Part shown: piece by piece, positions 6,670 through 13,348 of the stretch | How positions within the stretch are numbered: position 1 is the stretch's first letter | Layout of the letters: each line of letters starts with the position of its first letter | DNA from: JAAFHS01 sp031396505 | Lineage (GTDB): Bacteria; Pseudomonadota; Alphaproteobacteria; Rhodobacterales; Rhodobacteraceae | Assembly (NCBI GenBank): GCA_031396505.1 | Contig: JANNKX010000157.1 | Coordinates: forward strand, 1 to 13,348 | Reading direction: 5' to 3' | DNA length: 13,348 nucleotides | Notes under the pieces: generated by a model | What the model was told of the DNA's origin: nothing | The model's input: the letters and a program-made list of their open reading frames with translations, nothing else | Database searches by the model: none | Position numbers and translations under genes: made by a program

Positions 6670-8952
6670 ATGAACAGTTCGGAGGGAAAACGCGGACAAG
6701 CGGCGGGCATCAGCCGCGCGGCGCTGCCTGCGGTCTTTCTGGATGACCCCGATCTGCCGCGACTTGTGGATGCAGTGATCTGCCATGACGGGCGCGTGCG
6801 GCTGTTTTTTGGCCAAGGCAGCCGGATCGGGGCCATTGCGCGCGATGGCGCGAAAGATTGCTTGTTGCCACAGGAATTGCGCGAAATCTCAGGCGGCGTG
6901 ATGGTGGTGGCCGCGGCGGGCGCGGCGCAGCTTGCGCGCAGCGCGGGTGCGCCGCTGACATTCGCGGCGGTGCCGCATCAGGCGGGGCTGTTTGCGGGGC
7001 TGAACACGGTGCTTGCGTTTCGCATTGCAGAAACCCCGGCGCAGGTGGCCGTCTGGCTGGAATATCTGGCCGATCAACAGCATTTGCAGGGCGCGCTGAT
7101 TGTGAACCGCGTGGCGGACGCGGGTTTTGCCGAGGCCTTGGCGCTGGTCATGGGCCCGACGCGGTTGCGCATAGTGGTGCTGGACGTGCCCTTGCCCTTG
7201 GGCAAACCGGGGATGGGGCCGGAAAATCATCTTTTTCTTGCCCCCGACGCACCGGGCAAAGACCGCATGACACCGCCGGACGCCGATGCCTTGCGCGCGC
7301 CCTTGGGCGAGGGCGTGTTGTTTGAAGCGTTGAAATGGCATTTTCTGGCCATGGCGCGCGCGGTCCTGACATTGGATGTCAGCGATGTCCTTCCGTTGGG
7401 CCATGCCAATGCGTTCGATGCATGCCAGACCGCGCGGGGCGGCGTGATCGTGCTTGCGGGGCGGCGGATTTATCCGTGGCGGGTGCGCGCGGGCAAGGAT
7501 GCACATCTGGGCGATCATATCTGCCGGCAGTTCGACAGCCAGCGTGGCATTGCGCGATGGGGTGTGGCCCCGGCGCGGGCAGGTCTGGAAAATACATGGC
7601 GGATGGTGCGGGTGTCCTATGCCAAGCCGGAAGCGAGTGCCGTATTCCCGTTCTGGCGGGCGATGGCGATCCGGGTGCCGGGCTTTGCCAGTGGCGAGCT
7701 GGCCCCGAAGACCGCACTGGTGGAAGACGCGGCCCTTCTGGCCCTGGCTGATGCTTTGGGCCATGACCCGGTCCGCGCGCCTGTGAGTGCCGCAAAACCC
7801 GCCCCGCGCGCGGCCGCGCAAGGCGGGCGCACGGCAATTGTGACAACGATGAAGAACGAAGGGCCCTTCATCCTGGAATGGCTGGCCTATCACCGCGCCA
7901 TCGGGGTCGATGATTTCCTGATCTACACCAATGACTGCACCGATGGCACGGATACGATGCTGATGCTGCTGCAGGAAAAGGGCATCGTGCAGCACCGCGA
8001 AAACCCGTTCCGCACGATGGACCTGAAACCGCAGCACGCGGCCCTGCAGGCGGCTGAGGATGAGCCTGTGATGCAGGATTGCGGCTGGGGCATCTGCATG
8101 GATGTGGATGAATTCATCAATATCAAGATCGGCGATGGCACGCTGGCCGCCCTTTATGCCGCGATGGGCGAGGCCAACATGATCAGCCTGACATGGCGGC
8201 TGTTCGGCAATGCCGATGCGGCGGGCTATGACGACCGCTTCGTCATTGATCAGTTCGCCGCCTGCGCGCCCGAAGTGGTGCGCAAACCGCATCAGGCCTG
8301 GGGATTCAAGACGCTGTTCCGCAATATCGACATTTACAAGAAACTGGGTGTGCATCGGCCCAAGGGGTTGAAGCCGGACCTTTGGGATCAGGTCAGGTGG
8401 TTGAACGGATCAGGCCGCCCAATGCCGCGGGCGATGTTGCGCAACGGCTGGCGGTCGAGCCTTGAGACGTATGGCTATGACTGGGTGCAGTTGAACCATT
8501 ATGCGGTGCGGTCGGCGGAGAGCTTTCTCGTGAAACGCGACCGGGGCCGGGTCAACCATGTGGACCGGGATCAGGGGCTGAACTACTGGTTCCGGATGAA
8601 TTTCAATGCGGAAAAGGATACATCCATTCAACGGATGATCCCGGCGGCACGGGCCGAATTTGACCGCCTGATGCAGGACGCAGACATCGCGGCGGCCCAC
8701 CGGGCGGCGGTCGCAGCACATCGGGACAAGATTGCGGACCTGCGCGCGCAGGCGACACCTGCGGCCTTCTACAGCGAACTGACGGGCGCGCGGATGCAGG
8801 CGCTGTGCCGGTTGCAGGCGCATTTCGGATCGGCGGTGTTTGCGGCGGGCCCCGGCGTGATCCCGGACGATTTGCACCTGCGCCCGCTGCCCCCGGATTT
8901 CTTTTTCACCGTGCCCGGCGGGACACCGGAACCCGAGGAAGGGGCGGCATGA
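6670..8952 (+). CDS. Large glycosyltransferase with degenerate N-terminal transferase-like domain
   Basis: About 760 residues from the ATG at 6670; a GTG at 6616 or ATG at 6625 would add 15-18 residues. The C-terminal half, from about 387 (TAIVTTMKNEGPFILEWLAY), is a GT2/GT92-like transferase with the metal-binding MDVDEF at 477-482, then SLTWRLFGN and the C-terminal signature NHYAVRSAESFLVKRDRGR. The N-terminal half (about 20-365) has no recognised name but echoes the same order: LAFRIAETPAQVAVWLEYLA resembles the MKNEG...EWLAYH segment, LTLDVSDVL (233-241) sits where MDVDEF would, and VIVLAGRRIYPW parallels MISLTWRLFGN. It has lost the acidic metal motif. An Ala/Pro-rich linker (about 367-386) joins the halves. 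It is first of three same-strand transferases; no signal peptide or membrane helix was seen. The sugar and acceptor are unknown. Confidence 0.85.
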   Translation: MNSSEGKRGQAAGISRAALPAVFLDDPDLPRLVDAVICHDGRVRLFFGQGSRIGAIARDGAKDCLLPQELREISGGVMVVAAAGAAQLARSAGAPLTFAAVPHQAGLFAGLNTVLAFRIAETPAQVAVWLEYLADQQHLQGALIVNRVADAGFAEALALVMGPTRLRIVVLDVPLPLGKPGMGPENHLFLAPDAPGKDRMTPPDADALRAPLGEGVLFEALKWHFLAMARAVLTLDVSDVLPLGHANAFDACQTARGGVIVLAGRRIYPWRVRAGKDAHLGDHICRQFDSQRGIARWGVAPARAGLENTWRMVRVSYAKPEASAVFPFWRAMAIRVPGFASGELAPKTALVEDAALLALADALGHDPVRAPVSAAKPAPRAAAQGGRTAIVTTMKNEGPFILEWLAYHRAIGVDDFLIYTNDCTDGTDTMLMLLQEKGIVQHRENPFRTMDLKPQHAALQAAEDEPVMQDCGWGICMDVDEFINIKIGDGTLAALYAAMGEANMISLTWRLFGNADAAGYDDRFVIDQFAACAPEVVRKPHQAWGFKTLFRNIDIYKKLGVHRPKGLKPDLWDQVRWLNGSGRPMPRAMLRNGWRSSLETYGYDWVQLNHYAVRSAESFLVKRDRGRVNHVDRDQGLNYWFRMNFNAEKDTSIQRMIPAARAEFDRLMQDADIAAAHRAAVAAHRDKIADLRAQATPAAFYSELTGARMQALCRLQAHFGSAVFAAGPGVIPDDLHLRPLPPDFFFTVPGGTPEPEEGAA

Positions 8953-9043
8953 TCCGCTGCTTTCCAATTGTGACTGGTTGCGCTGGCGGAACGGGCGGAG
9001 CCTCTGGCGGGGATATTTGCAGACAGAAAATGGGGGGGCGGTG

Positions 9044-10024
9044 ATGGCGGGCTATACGGTCATCACCACGATGAAGAACGAGGGCGCGTTCCTGCTGGAA
9101 TGGGTGGCGCATCACAAGGCGATTGGCTTTGACAACATCGTCATCTGTACCAATGATTGTGCCGATGCGACACGTAACATGGCGCTGCGATTGCAGGAAA
9201 TGGGTCTGGTGCGCCATCATGCGACGCGGGCCTGGGCCGCCACGTCCATTCAGCGGTCGGCGTTGAAACAGGTGCGGCGTTACGGCGAGGTGACAGAGGC
9301 AGAATGGCTTTATGTCTGCGATGCGGATGAGTTTCTGGTGGTGAAACTGGGCGATGGCACAGTGCAATCGCTGGTGGCTGCGGCATCACCGGGGGTCGAA
9401 GTGATCCCGGTGCCATGGCGGATTTTCGGCCCCGATGGGCAGCGCGATTATCGTGCAGGGCGGATCACACAGCAGTTCTTGCGCGCGCGCCGGGGGCCAC
9501 ATGTGATCGCCATCGCACCGGTCTATCCGAAATCACTGTTCCGGGGGTTGGAGAACCTGCACCGGATCGGGGTGCATCAGCCGGTGCCCAAGCCCGACCT
9601 TGGTCGCGCGTTGTTTACCGAAGCGCCGGGCGGGCAGCCGCCGGTGCGTCAGCGTCATCCGATGTTCGTGCAGGCGGATTATCGTTTCGCGCAAGTGAAC
9701 CATTACTGCCTGCGGTCGCGCGACAGCTTTCTGGTCAAGCGTGAGCGCGGCCGGGTGAACCACGTGGGGCAAGGCATGGACATCGATTACTGGGACCGTT
9801 TCAACCTGGCCGAGGTGCCCTGCGACGCAATCCGACGTTATGATATTGCGACCGAAGACTGGCTGGGACGACTGCTGACCGATCCGGTGCTGGGGCAGTT
9901 GCACGACAATGCGGTCAACTGGCACAGAATGCGGATTGCGGCACTGCATGCAAATCGCGACTGGGCCGCGATAATCGCCGCAATCGACGAAAGGATGGGG
10001 CCTTGCGCATCCTTGGCATCCTGA
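9044..10024 (+). CDS. GT2/GT92-like glycosyltransferase
   Basis: A 326-residue transferase homologous to the C-terminal half of the gene before it and to the gene after it. It opens directly with the nucleotide-binding strand and signature VITTMKNEGAFLLEWVAHH (6-24), then CTNDC (35-39), the metal-binding CDADEF (92-97) and the C-terminal NHYCLRSRDSFLVKRERGR. The frame is open upstream to 8978, but those residues are not conserved in the paralogues, and the ATG at 9044 follows a G-rich stretch (9032-9038) usable as a ribosome binding site. It lies 91 bases after the large transferase and its end overlaps the next gene by 22 bases. It presumably adds a sugar to the same glycan as its neighbours; donor and linkage are not predictable. 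Confidence 0.88.
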   Translation: MAGYTVITTMKNEGAFLLEWVAHHKAIGFDNIVICTNDCADATRNMALRLQEMGLVRHHATRAWAATSIQRSALKQVRRYGEVTEAEWLYVCDADEFLVVKLGDGTVQSLVAAASPGVEVIPVPWRIFGPDGQRDYRAGRITQQFLRARRGPHVIAIAPVYPKSLFRGLENLHRIGVHQPVPKPDLGRALFTEAPGGQPPVRQRHPMFVQADYRFAQVNHYCLRSRDSFLVKRERGRVNHVGQGMDIDYWDRFNLAEVPCDAIRRYDIATEDWLGRLLTDPVLGQLHDNAVNWHRMRIAALHANRDWAAIIAAIDERMGPCASLAS

Positions 10025-11013
10025 CGGTTCGCAACGAGGGGGCATTCCTTCTGGAATGGCTGGCGCATCATCGGGCCTGCGGGTTCACTGATTTTCTGGT
10101 GTTTTCCAATGATTGCGATGATGGCACCGACGCAATGCTGGACAGGCTGGCGACCTTGGGGTGGCTGACGCATGTCCGCAATGACGGCCCACATGATGAA
10201 GGCCCGCAATGGGCAGCCCTGAAGGCAGCGGACAAGCATCCGCTGGTAAAGGCAGCAGACTGGATATTGCTGTTTGATATTGACGAGTTTGTGAATGTGC
10301 ATGTGGGGGATCGTACGATCCCGGCGCTGCTGGCGGCCCTGCCGGATGCGGATGCCATCACGCTGACATGGCGGATGTTCGGAAATGCGGGGATTGTCCA
10401 CTATGTCGATGCGCCCGTAACCGAGACATTCCTGCGCGCGGCACCTGCGGTGTTGCACTGGCCGTGGCGCGCGGCATTGTTCAAGACCTTGTTTCGCAAT
10501 GACGGGGCCTATGGCAAGCTGGGCGTGCACCGGCCACGCAACCCGGACCGCAGCCGCGAACCGTTGTGGCGCGACGGGTCGGGGCGGTTGCTGGATGCTG
10601 CATTCCGCACGCAGCGGGTATTTTCGGATTTCGGGCAGGATAACTATGGGTTTGTGCAGATGAACCATTACGCGCTTGGCGCGATGGAAAGCTATGTCGT
10701 CAAATGCGATCGGGGACGGGCCAATCGCGATGCATCGGTCTTTGACATGGGCTATTGGGTGGAGCGTAATTTCAGTGATGTCGAGGATCCTTCCGTCGTG
10801 ATGCAGGATGGCGGAGACCTGCGCGCAAAGCTGCATGCCGACCCGGTTCTGGGGCCATTGCACGCGGCGGCAGTGCAGTGGCGGCACCAAAGATTTGCGG
10901 CACTGATGGCGCAAGAGCCGTGGCGCGCGCTGTTTGGGCGGTTGTTGATGACGCCGCCGACGCGGGCCCTGTCGCCGGACGAGGCAAGGTTGATCTGGCA
11001 CCGCGCGCCGTGA
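10003..11013 (+). CDS. GT2/GT92-like glycosyltransferase with TTG start
   Basis: A 336-residue transferase of the same family: LGILTVRNEGAFLLEWLAHH (4-23), FSNDCDDGTD (34-43), the metal-binding FDIDEF (91-96), LTWRMFGN, FKTLFRN, LGVHRPR and the C-terminal NHYALGAMESYVVKCDRGR. The conserved first strand starts almost at residue 1, so the TTG at 10003 is the natural start; no in-frame ATG or GTG gives a complete domain. AAGGA at 9991-9995 lies seven bases upstream. The gene begins 22 bases inside the end of the preceding transferase, in another frame, which points to coupled translation. The final motif is slightly changed (Cys for Arg before DRGR), so its specificity may differ from its two neighbours. 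It is last of the three-gene plus-strand operon. Confidence 0.88.
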   Translation: MRILGILTVRNEGAFLLEWLAHHRACGFTDFLVFSNDCDDGTDAMLDRLATLGWLTHVRNDGPHDEGPQWAALKAADKHPLVKAADWILLFDIDEFVNVHVGDRTIPALLAALPDADAITLTWRMFGNAGIVHYVDAPVTETFLRAAPAVLHWPWRAALFKTLFRNDGAYGKLGVHRPRNPDRSREPLWRDGSGRLLDAAFRTQRVFSDFGQDNYGFVQMNHYALGAMESYVVKCDRGRANRDASVFDMGYWVERNFSDVEDPSVVMQDGGDLRAKLHADPVLGPLHAAAVQWRHQRFAALMAQEPWRALFGRLLMTPPTRALSPDEARLIWHRAP

Positions 11014-11025
11014 GACGTGCGACGC

Positions 11026-11059
11026 GCGCAGGACACGCACGTGAAAGCGTGTCCTGCGC
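11026..11059 (+). terminator. Perfect 13-bp hairpin after the glycosyltransferase operon
   Basis: GCGCAGGACACGC (11026-11038) and its exact inverse complement (11047-11059) flank the 8-base loop ACGTGAAA, starting 13 bases after the last transferase stop. This could act as the operon's terminator although no T-run follows. Its right arm is also the left arm of the next hairpin, so only one of the two can form at a time. Confidence 0.45.
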
Positions 11060-11160
11060 AATCGGGTTCAGCCGATTGCGCGGGACACGCGGGCATGCAC
11101 AGGTGGTTCCTGTCTTGGATCACCTTCAATCTGAATCAGATTGAAGGTGATCCGCTTTAA
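11047..11160. repeat. 114-bp double-hairpin intergenic element, copy 1
   Basis: This element matches 12227-12340 with 11 differences in 114 aligned bases and no gaps (about 90% identity, counted by eye). It contains two hairpins: 11047-11090, a 19-bp stem with one G-U pair around the loop GTTCAG; and 11117-11153, a perfect 18-bp palindrome around one central base (arm GGATCACCTTCAATCTGA). Between them lies an unpaired linker containing CACAGGTGGTT. Identity stops sharply at both ends, and no flanking target-site duplication is evident. It resembles a REP/BIME- or MITE-like extragenic element; it encodes no protein. Confidence 0.85.
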
Positions 11161-11298
11161 GGTGCAAATCAGGCCTCAGGCCGAAACAATAGCGCGACAA
11201 TGTAGGGCGAATTGGCGGTAATTTCTGCATGTTTTCGCTTGCTGTCGTTGGGCACCGGGGGGACAATACTCCCGATGACATAGGCAGGTGTTACAGCG
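11161..11298 (+). promoter_or_regulatory. Leader and possible promoter of the second hydrolase-like gene
   Basis: The 138 bases after repeat copy 1 carry a possible sigma-70 promoter: TTGCTG (11239-11244), a 17-base spacer and GACAAT (11262-11267), about 30 bases before the GTG start. Both boxes are imperfect. AGGTG at 11286-11290 is the likely ribosome binding site. Nothing else is apparent. Confidence 0.3.
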
Positions 11299-12225
11299 GT
11301 GACCGAGTTTCCAGAAGTGACTTTGCCACTTGATGCGGCGGCGGCCGCGTCGGATGGCGAATGGTTGGCGCTGATGACGCAAATCGGGCGGGATGCGGGT
11401 TCGTTTCAGACGATTGGTGCGCGTCACCACGCGTTCTTCATGGACGACGACCCGACCTTGATCGTCAGTTTTGACACGATCCACAACATCCGCACGCGAC
11501 CGGGGCAGATGCCCGTTGGCTTTGCCGTTGCGCGGGAAATGGGGTGGTCGTATCTGGCCTTGATCGCCGATGGCAACACGTGGTTTCGCGATCCGGCGGT
11601 CTATGCGCATTTCGACCGGCTGGTGGATGAAGCGTTCTTTGAAAACTACAATCGCACAGTCTTTGTCGGGGCGGATATGGGTGCCTATGCGGCCTGCGCC
11701 TATTCGGTGACGGCACCGGGGGCGACGGTGCTGGCCTTCAATCCGCGTGCAACGCTGGACCCTGTACGCACGGGCTGGGATCATCGCACACCCGCCGCGC
11801 GGCGGCTGGATTTCACATCGCGCTACGGCTTTGCCCCGGACATGACCGAAGGTACGGGGCAGGTTTTCGCCTTTTTTGATCCAACGCAAACATTGGATGC
11901 GATGCATACATCGCTGTTTGCCGGGCCATGGGTCACGCCGCTGCGCATGCCGCATCTTGGCGGGCGCACGGAATGGGCCATCCAGCAAGTCGGCCTGATG
12001 CCTGAACTGTTGCAGGCGGCCGTCAAAGGCACGCTGAGTGCGGCAAGTTTTGCGCGGATGTGGCGCATTCGGCGGCAGTTCGGACCATATCTTAAGGGCA
12101 TTCTAGCGGCGACCGATGAGGCGGGCCGCCCCGCGCGCAGCATGGCGATATGCCGTTCGGTGGTGCGCCGCCTGAATGCGCCGCGTTTCCGCCGACGACT
12201 GGCCGAACTGGAAGCCAAGGCTTAG
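11299..12225 (+). CDS. Hydrolase-like protein, paralogue of the C-terminal half of the 4290-5648 product
   Basis: A 308-residue protein of unknown function with an alpha/beta-hydrolase-like arrangement. It aligns along its length with residues about 190-420 of the protein at 4290-5648: DGNTWFRDPAVY against NGWTWYRDPWVW, VFVGADMGAYAACAY against VFYGASMGGYAACAF, FFDPTQTLDAMH against LFDPYEPLDAAH. The presumed nucleophile Ser is Asp here (D126) and the presumed His is Gly (G222); the acid is kept (D194). It is therefore unlikely to be a normal Ser hydrolase. The GTG at 11299 is the only start after an in-frame stop at 11281 that keeps the whole domain. Proteins of this type in roseobacters are, as I recall, sometimes auto-named phosphoadenosine phosphosulfate reductase; I see no basis for that. 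It stands alone between two repeat copies. Confidence 0.85.
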   Translation: MTEFPEVTLPLDAAAAASDGEWLALMTQIGRDAGSFQTIGARHHAFFMDDDPTLIVSFDTIHNIRTRPGQMPVGFAVAREMGWSYLALIADGNTWFRDPAVYAHFDRLVDEAFFENYNRTVFVGADMGAYAACAYSVTAPGATVLAFNPRATLDPVRTGWDHRTPAARRLDFTSRYGFAPDMTEGTGQVFAFFDPTQTLDAMHTSLFAGPWVTPLRMPHLGGRTEWAIQQVGLMPELLQAAVKGTLSAASFARMWRIRRQFGPYLKGILAATDEAGRPARSMAICRSVVRRLNAPRFRRRLAELEAKA

Positions 12226-12226
12226 A

Positions 12227-12340
12227 GCGTGTCTTGCGCAATCGTGTTCAGCCGACTGCGCACGACACGCGGGCATTCACAGGTGGTTCTTGTCTTGGAT
12301 CACCTTCAGTCTGAATCAGATTGACAGTGATCCGCTGTAA
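12227..12340. repeat. 114-bp double-hairpin intergenic element, copy 2
   Basis: The second copy, same orientation as the one at 11047-11160. It starts two bases after the TAG of the hydrolase-like gene and ends 12 bases before the stop of the converging DUF1311 gene, so it fills almost the whole gap. Hairpin 1 (12227-12270) has three mismatches in its 19-bp arms and hairpin 2 (12297-12333) has three in 18; copy 1 is the better preserved. Its position suits a bidirectional terminator. Confidence 0.85.
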
Positions 12341-12352
12341 ACTTTCCTCGCC

Positions 12353-12742
12353 TCAATAGTCCTGCGCCAGCAGGGTCAACTCTTCGATCCGCGCTTCGGT
12401 CATCTGGTGCATGCAGCCAAGCACCAAAAGCGGCTCGGCAGATCCGCCGCGCATTGGATAGCCCGCAGAATCGCAGTTGGCATCCCGAAAGACCACCCAG
12501 GCGCGTTGGGCCGCGCGCAAACGGTCTTCTTCGGATGCACCGTCCAGCGGGAACGCGGCATCGCGTTCCTGCAGGATCGCGACGGTTTCGGCGTAAACAC
12601 CGTTCAGCCGGTCATCCGCCTCTTCCCAGACCTGTTGCTGGCAAATGTTCATGTCCTGCTGGGTGATGGCGGTTGCGCAATTTACCTCTTGGGCGGCTGC
12701 GGGCAACGAAAGCGCGAAAAGGGCAGCAAGCGGACGGATCAT
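12353..12742 (-). CDS. Secreted DUF1311 / LprI-like small protein
   Basis: A 129-residue protein with a signal peptide at about 1-17 (MIRPLAALFALSLPAAA), so it is exported to the periplasm. The mature part has the DUF1311/LprI-like pattern: NCATAITQQDMNICQQQ (21-37), LNGVYAE, RAAQRAWVVFRDANC (76-90) and GCMHQMTEARIEEL (109-122). Four cysteines (22, 34, 90, 110) could make two disulphides. The family is named after the mycobacterial lysozyme inhibitor LprI, but most members, including this one, have no tested function. The frame is open upstream through pyrC on the opposite strand, but the ATG at 12740-12742 is preferred: it begins the signal peptide and has AGGAG six bases upstream. It converges with the hydrolase-like gene and is divergent from pyrC. 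Confidence 0.88.
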   Translation of the reverse strand: MIRPLAALFALSLPAAAQEVNCATAITQQDMNICQQQVWEEADDRLNGVYAETVAILQERDAAFPLDGASEEDRLRAAQRAWVVFRDANCDSAGYPMRGGSAEPLLVLGCMHQMTEARIEELTLLAQDY

Positions 12743-12794
12743 GGCGGGCTCCTGTTGGACGTTCGTCTTTCGGACGCAGCCAACCCCGCTATCC

Positions 12795-12826
12795 TTGGCA
12801 AGGCAAGCCCGCAATCTGCATATCCT
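12795..12826 (+). promoter_or_regulatory. Possible pyrC promoter
   Basis: TTGGCA (12795-12800) is a 5 of 6 match to a -35 box. Downstream, CATATC (18-base spacer) or TATCCT (20-base spacer) could be the -10, neither ideal. A small palindrome CCTTG-G-CAAGG (12793-12803) overlaps the -35 and might bind a regulator. Confidence 0.35.
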
Positions 12827-12862
12827 CTGGAACCGGTGACAATCTTGCGCTACCCCACGGCC

Positions 12863-13348
12863 ATGACCAGTCTGACCATCCGTCGCCCTGATGATATGCA
12901 CCTGCACTTGCGGGATGGTGGGATGCTGCAGGGCGTGCTGCCGGAAACGGCGCGCCATTTTGCCCGCGCGATCATCATGCCAAACCTTGTGCCCCCGGTG
13001 GTGACAGGTGATCAGGCACGCGCCTACCGCGACCGCATTCTGGCGGCGCTGCCGGAGGGGATGGCGTTCGAACCCCTGATGACGCTGTATCTGACCGAAG
13101 GCACCAATGCCGATGATGTGGCCGCCGCCCATGCGAGCGGCCTTGTGCGCGCGGTAAAGCTGTATCCGACCGGGGCAACAACCAATTCCCAGTCCGGCGT
13201 CACCAACATTGACGCGGTGATCCCGGTGCTGGAACGCATGGCCATCATCGGTCTGCCGCTGTGCGTGCATGGCGAGGTGACAGATCCCACCGTCGATATC
13301 TTTGACCGCGAGGCGGTGTTCATCGATACGGTTCTGGACCCGCTGCGC
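12863..13348 (+). CDS. pyrC: Dihydroorotase, class II (N-terminal part, cut by the window edge)
   Basis: The first 162 residues of dihydroorotase, which closes carbamoyl-aspartate to dihydroorotate in de novo pyrimidine synthesis in the cytoplasm. The family is usually near 345 residues, so about half is missing only because the window ends. Zinc-site residues are present: H13 and H15 in DDMHLHLRDG, the lysine that becomes carboxylated (K99 in VKLYPTGATTNS, equivalent to E. coli Lys102) and H136 in CVHGEVT (E. coli His139). IFDREAVFI also matches the E. coli enzyme. The ATG at 12863 begins at the right place, although its ribosome binding site is weak. pyrE often follows pyrC in this family of bacteria and may lie just outside the window. 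Confidence 0.96.
   Translation, partial: MTSLTIRRPDDMHLHLRDGGMLQGVLPETARHFARAIIMPNLVPPVVTGDQARAYRDRILAALPEGMAFEPLMTLYLTEGTNADDVAAAHASGLVRAVKLYPTGATTNSQSGVTNIDAVIPVLERMAIIGLPLCVHGEVTDPTVDIFDREAVFIDTVLDPLR

Noticed and set aside
6889..8355. Long minus-strand open frame (488 codons) opposite the large transferase
   Set aside because: It is His/Arg/Gln-rich with no recognisable domain, while the plus strand shows clear transferase motifs over the same bases; it is a GC-rich shadow frame.
9838..11061. Minus-strand open frame (407 codons) opposite the third transferase
   Set aside because: Same reasons: no domain signature, and the opposite strand encodes a conserved enzyme.
11176..11988. Minus-strand open frame (270 codons) opposite the second hydrolase-like gene
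   Set aside because: No recognisable domain; the plus-strand product aligns with a paralogue in the same window.
11299..12225. Phosphoadenosine phosphosulfate reductase
   Set aside because: I see no PAPS-reductase features, such as the C-terminal catalytic Cys motif or PP-loop; the sequence aligns with a hydrolase-like domain instead.
11047..12340. Composite transposon bounded by the two repeats
   Set aside because: There is no transposase, the repeats are direct with internal hairpins rather than terminal inverted repeats of an insertion sequence, and no target-site duplication is visible.
12743..13270. Upstream extension of the DUF1311 frame through pyrC
   Set aside because: The signal peptide and ribosome binding site fix the start at 12742, and pyrC is unambiguous on the plus strand.

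Overview
The window looks like chromosomal DNA of a marine-type alphaproteobacterium of the Rhodobacteraceae (Roseobacter group). This is inferred from the high-GC coding style (by eye, not computed), the glutaryl-CoA dehydrogenase next to a divergent LysR regulator, a class II dihydroorotase of the alpha/gamma-proteobacterial type, and protein families I associate with roseobacters. No rRNA, tRNA, CRISPR array, transposase or phage gene was seen.

Layout. (1) 22-2839, minus strand: a metallo-beta-lactamase-fold hydrolase, a MoxR-type AAA+ ATPase and a LysR regulator. The regulator's stop and the ATPase's GTG start overlap as GTGA. (2) 2932-4158, plus strand: glutaryl-CoA dehydrogenase (gcdH), divergent from the LysR gene, which is probably its regulator. 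(3) 4290-6499, minus strand: a DXD-type sugar transferase followed, through an ATGA overlap, by a two-part protein with a methyltransferase-like N-terminus and an alpha/beta-hydrolase-like C-terminus. (4) 6670-11013, plus strand: three consecutive related glycosyltransferases. The first carries an extra N-terminal region that looks like a worn copy of the same fold; the third starts at TTG inside the end of the second. (5) 11299-12225: a second hydrolase-like gene, homologous to the C-terminal half of the 4290-5648 protein but lacking two of its three presumed catalytic residues. It sits between two copies of a 114-bp element made of two hairpins. (6) 12353-12742, minus strand: a small secreted DUF1311/LprI-like protein. 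(7) 12863 to the window edge: the start of pyrC.

Working together: regions 3-5 read as one accessory glycan locus, with four transferases read outward from a shared promoter region (6500-6669) and a hydrolase-like protein at each end. The substrate cannot be read from the sequence. The most unusual points are the paired hydrolase-like proteins (one apparently inactive as a Ser hydrolase), the degenerate transferase domain, and the 114-bp double-hairpin repeats bracketing one gene. The remainder (glutaryl-CoA degradation, MoxR ATPase, pyrimidine synthesis) is ordinary.
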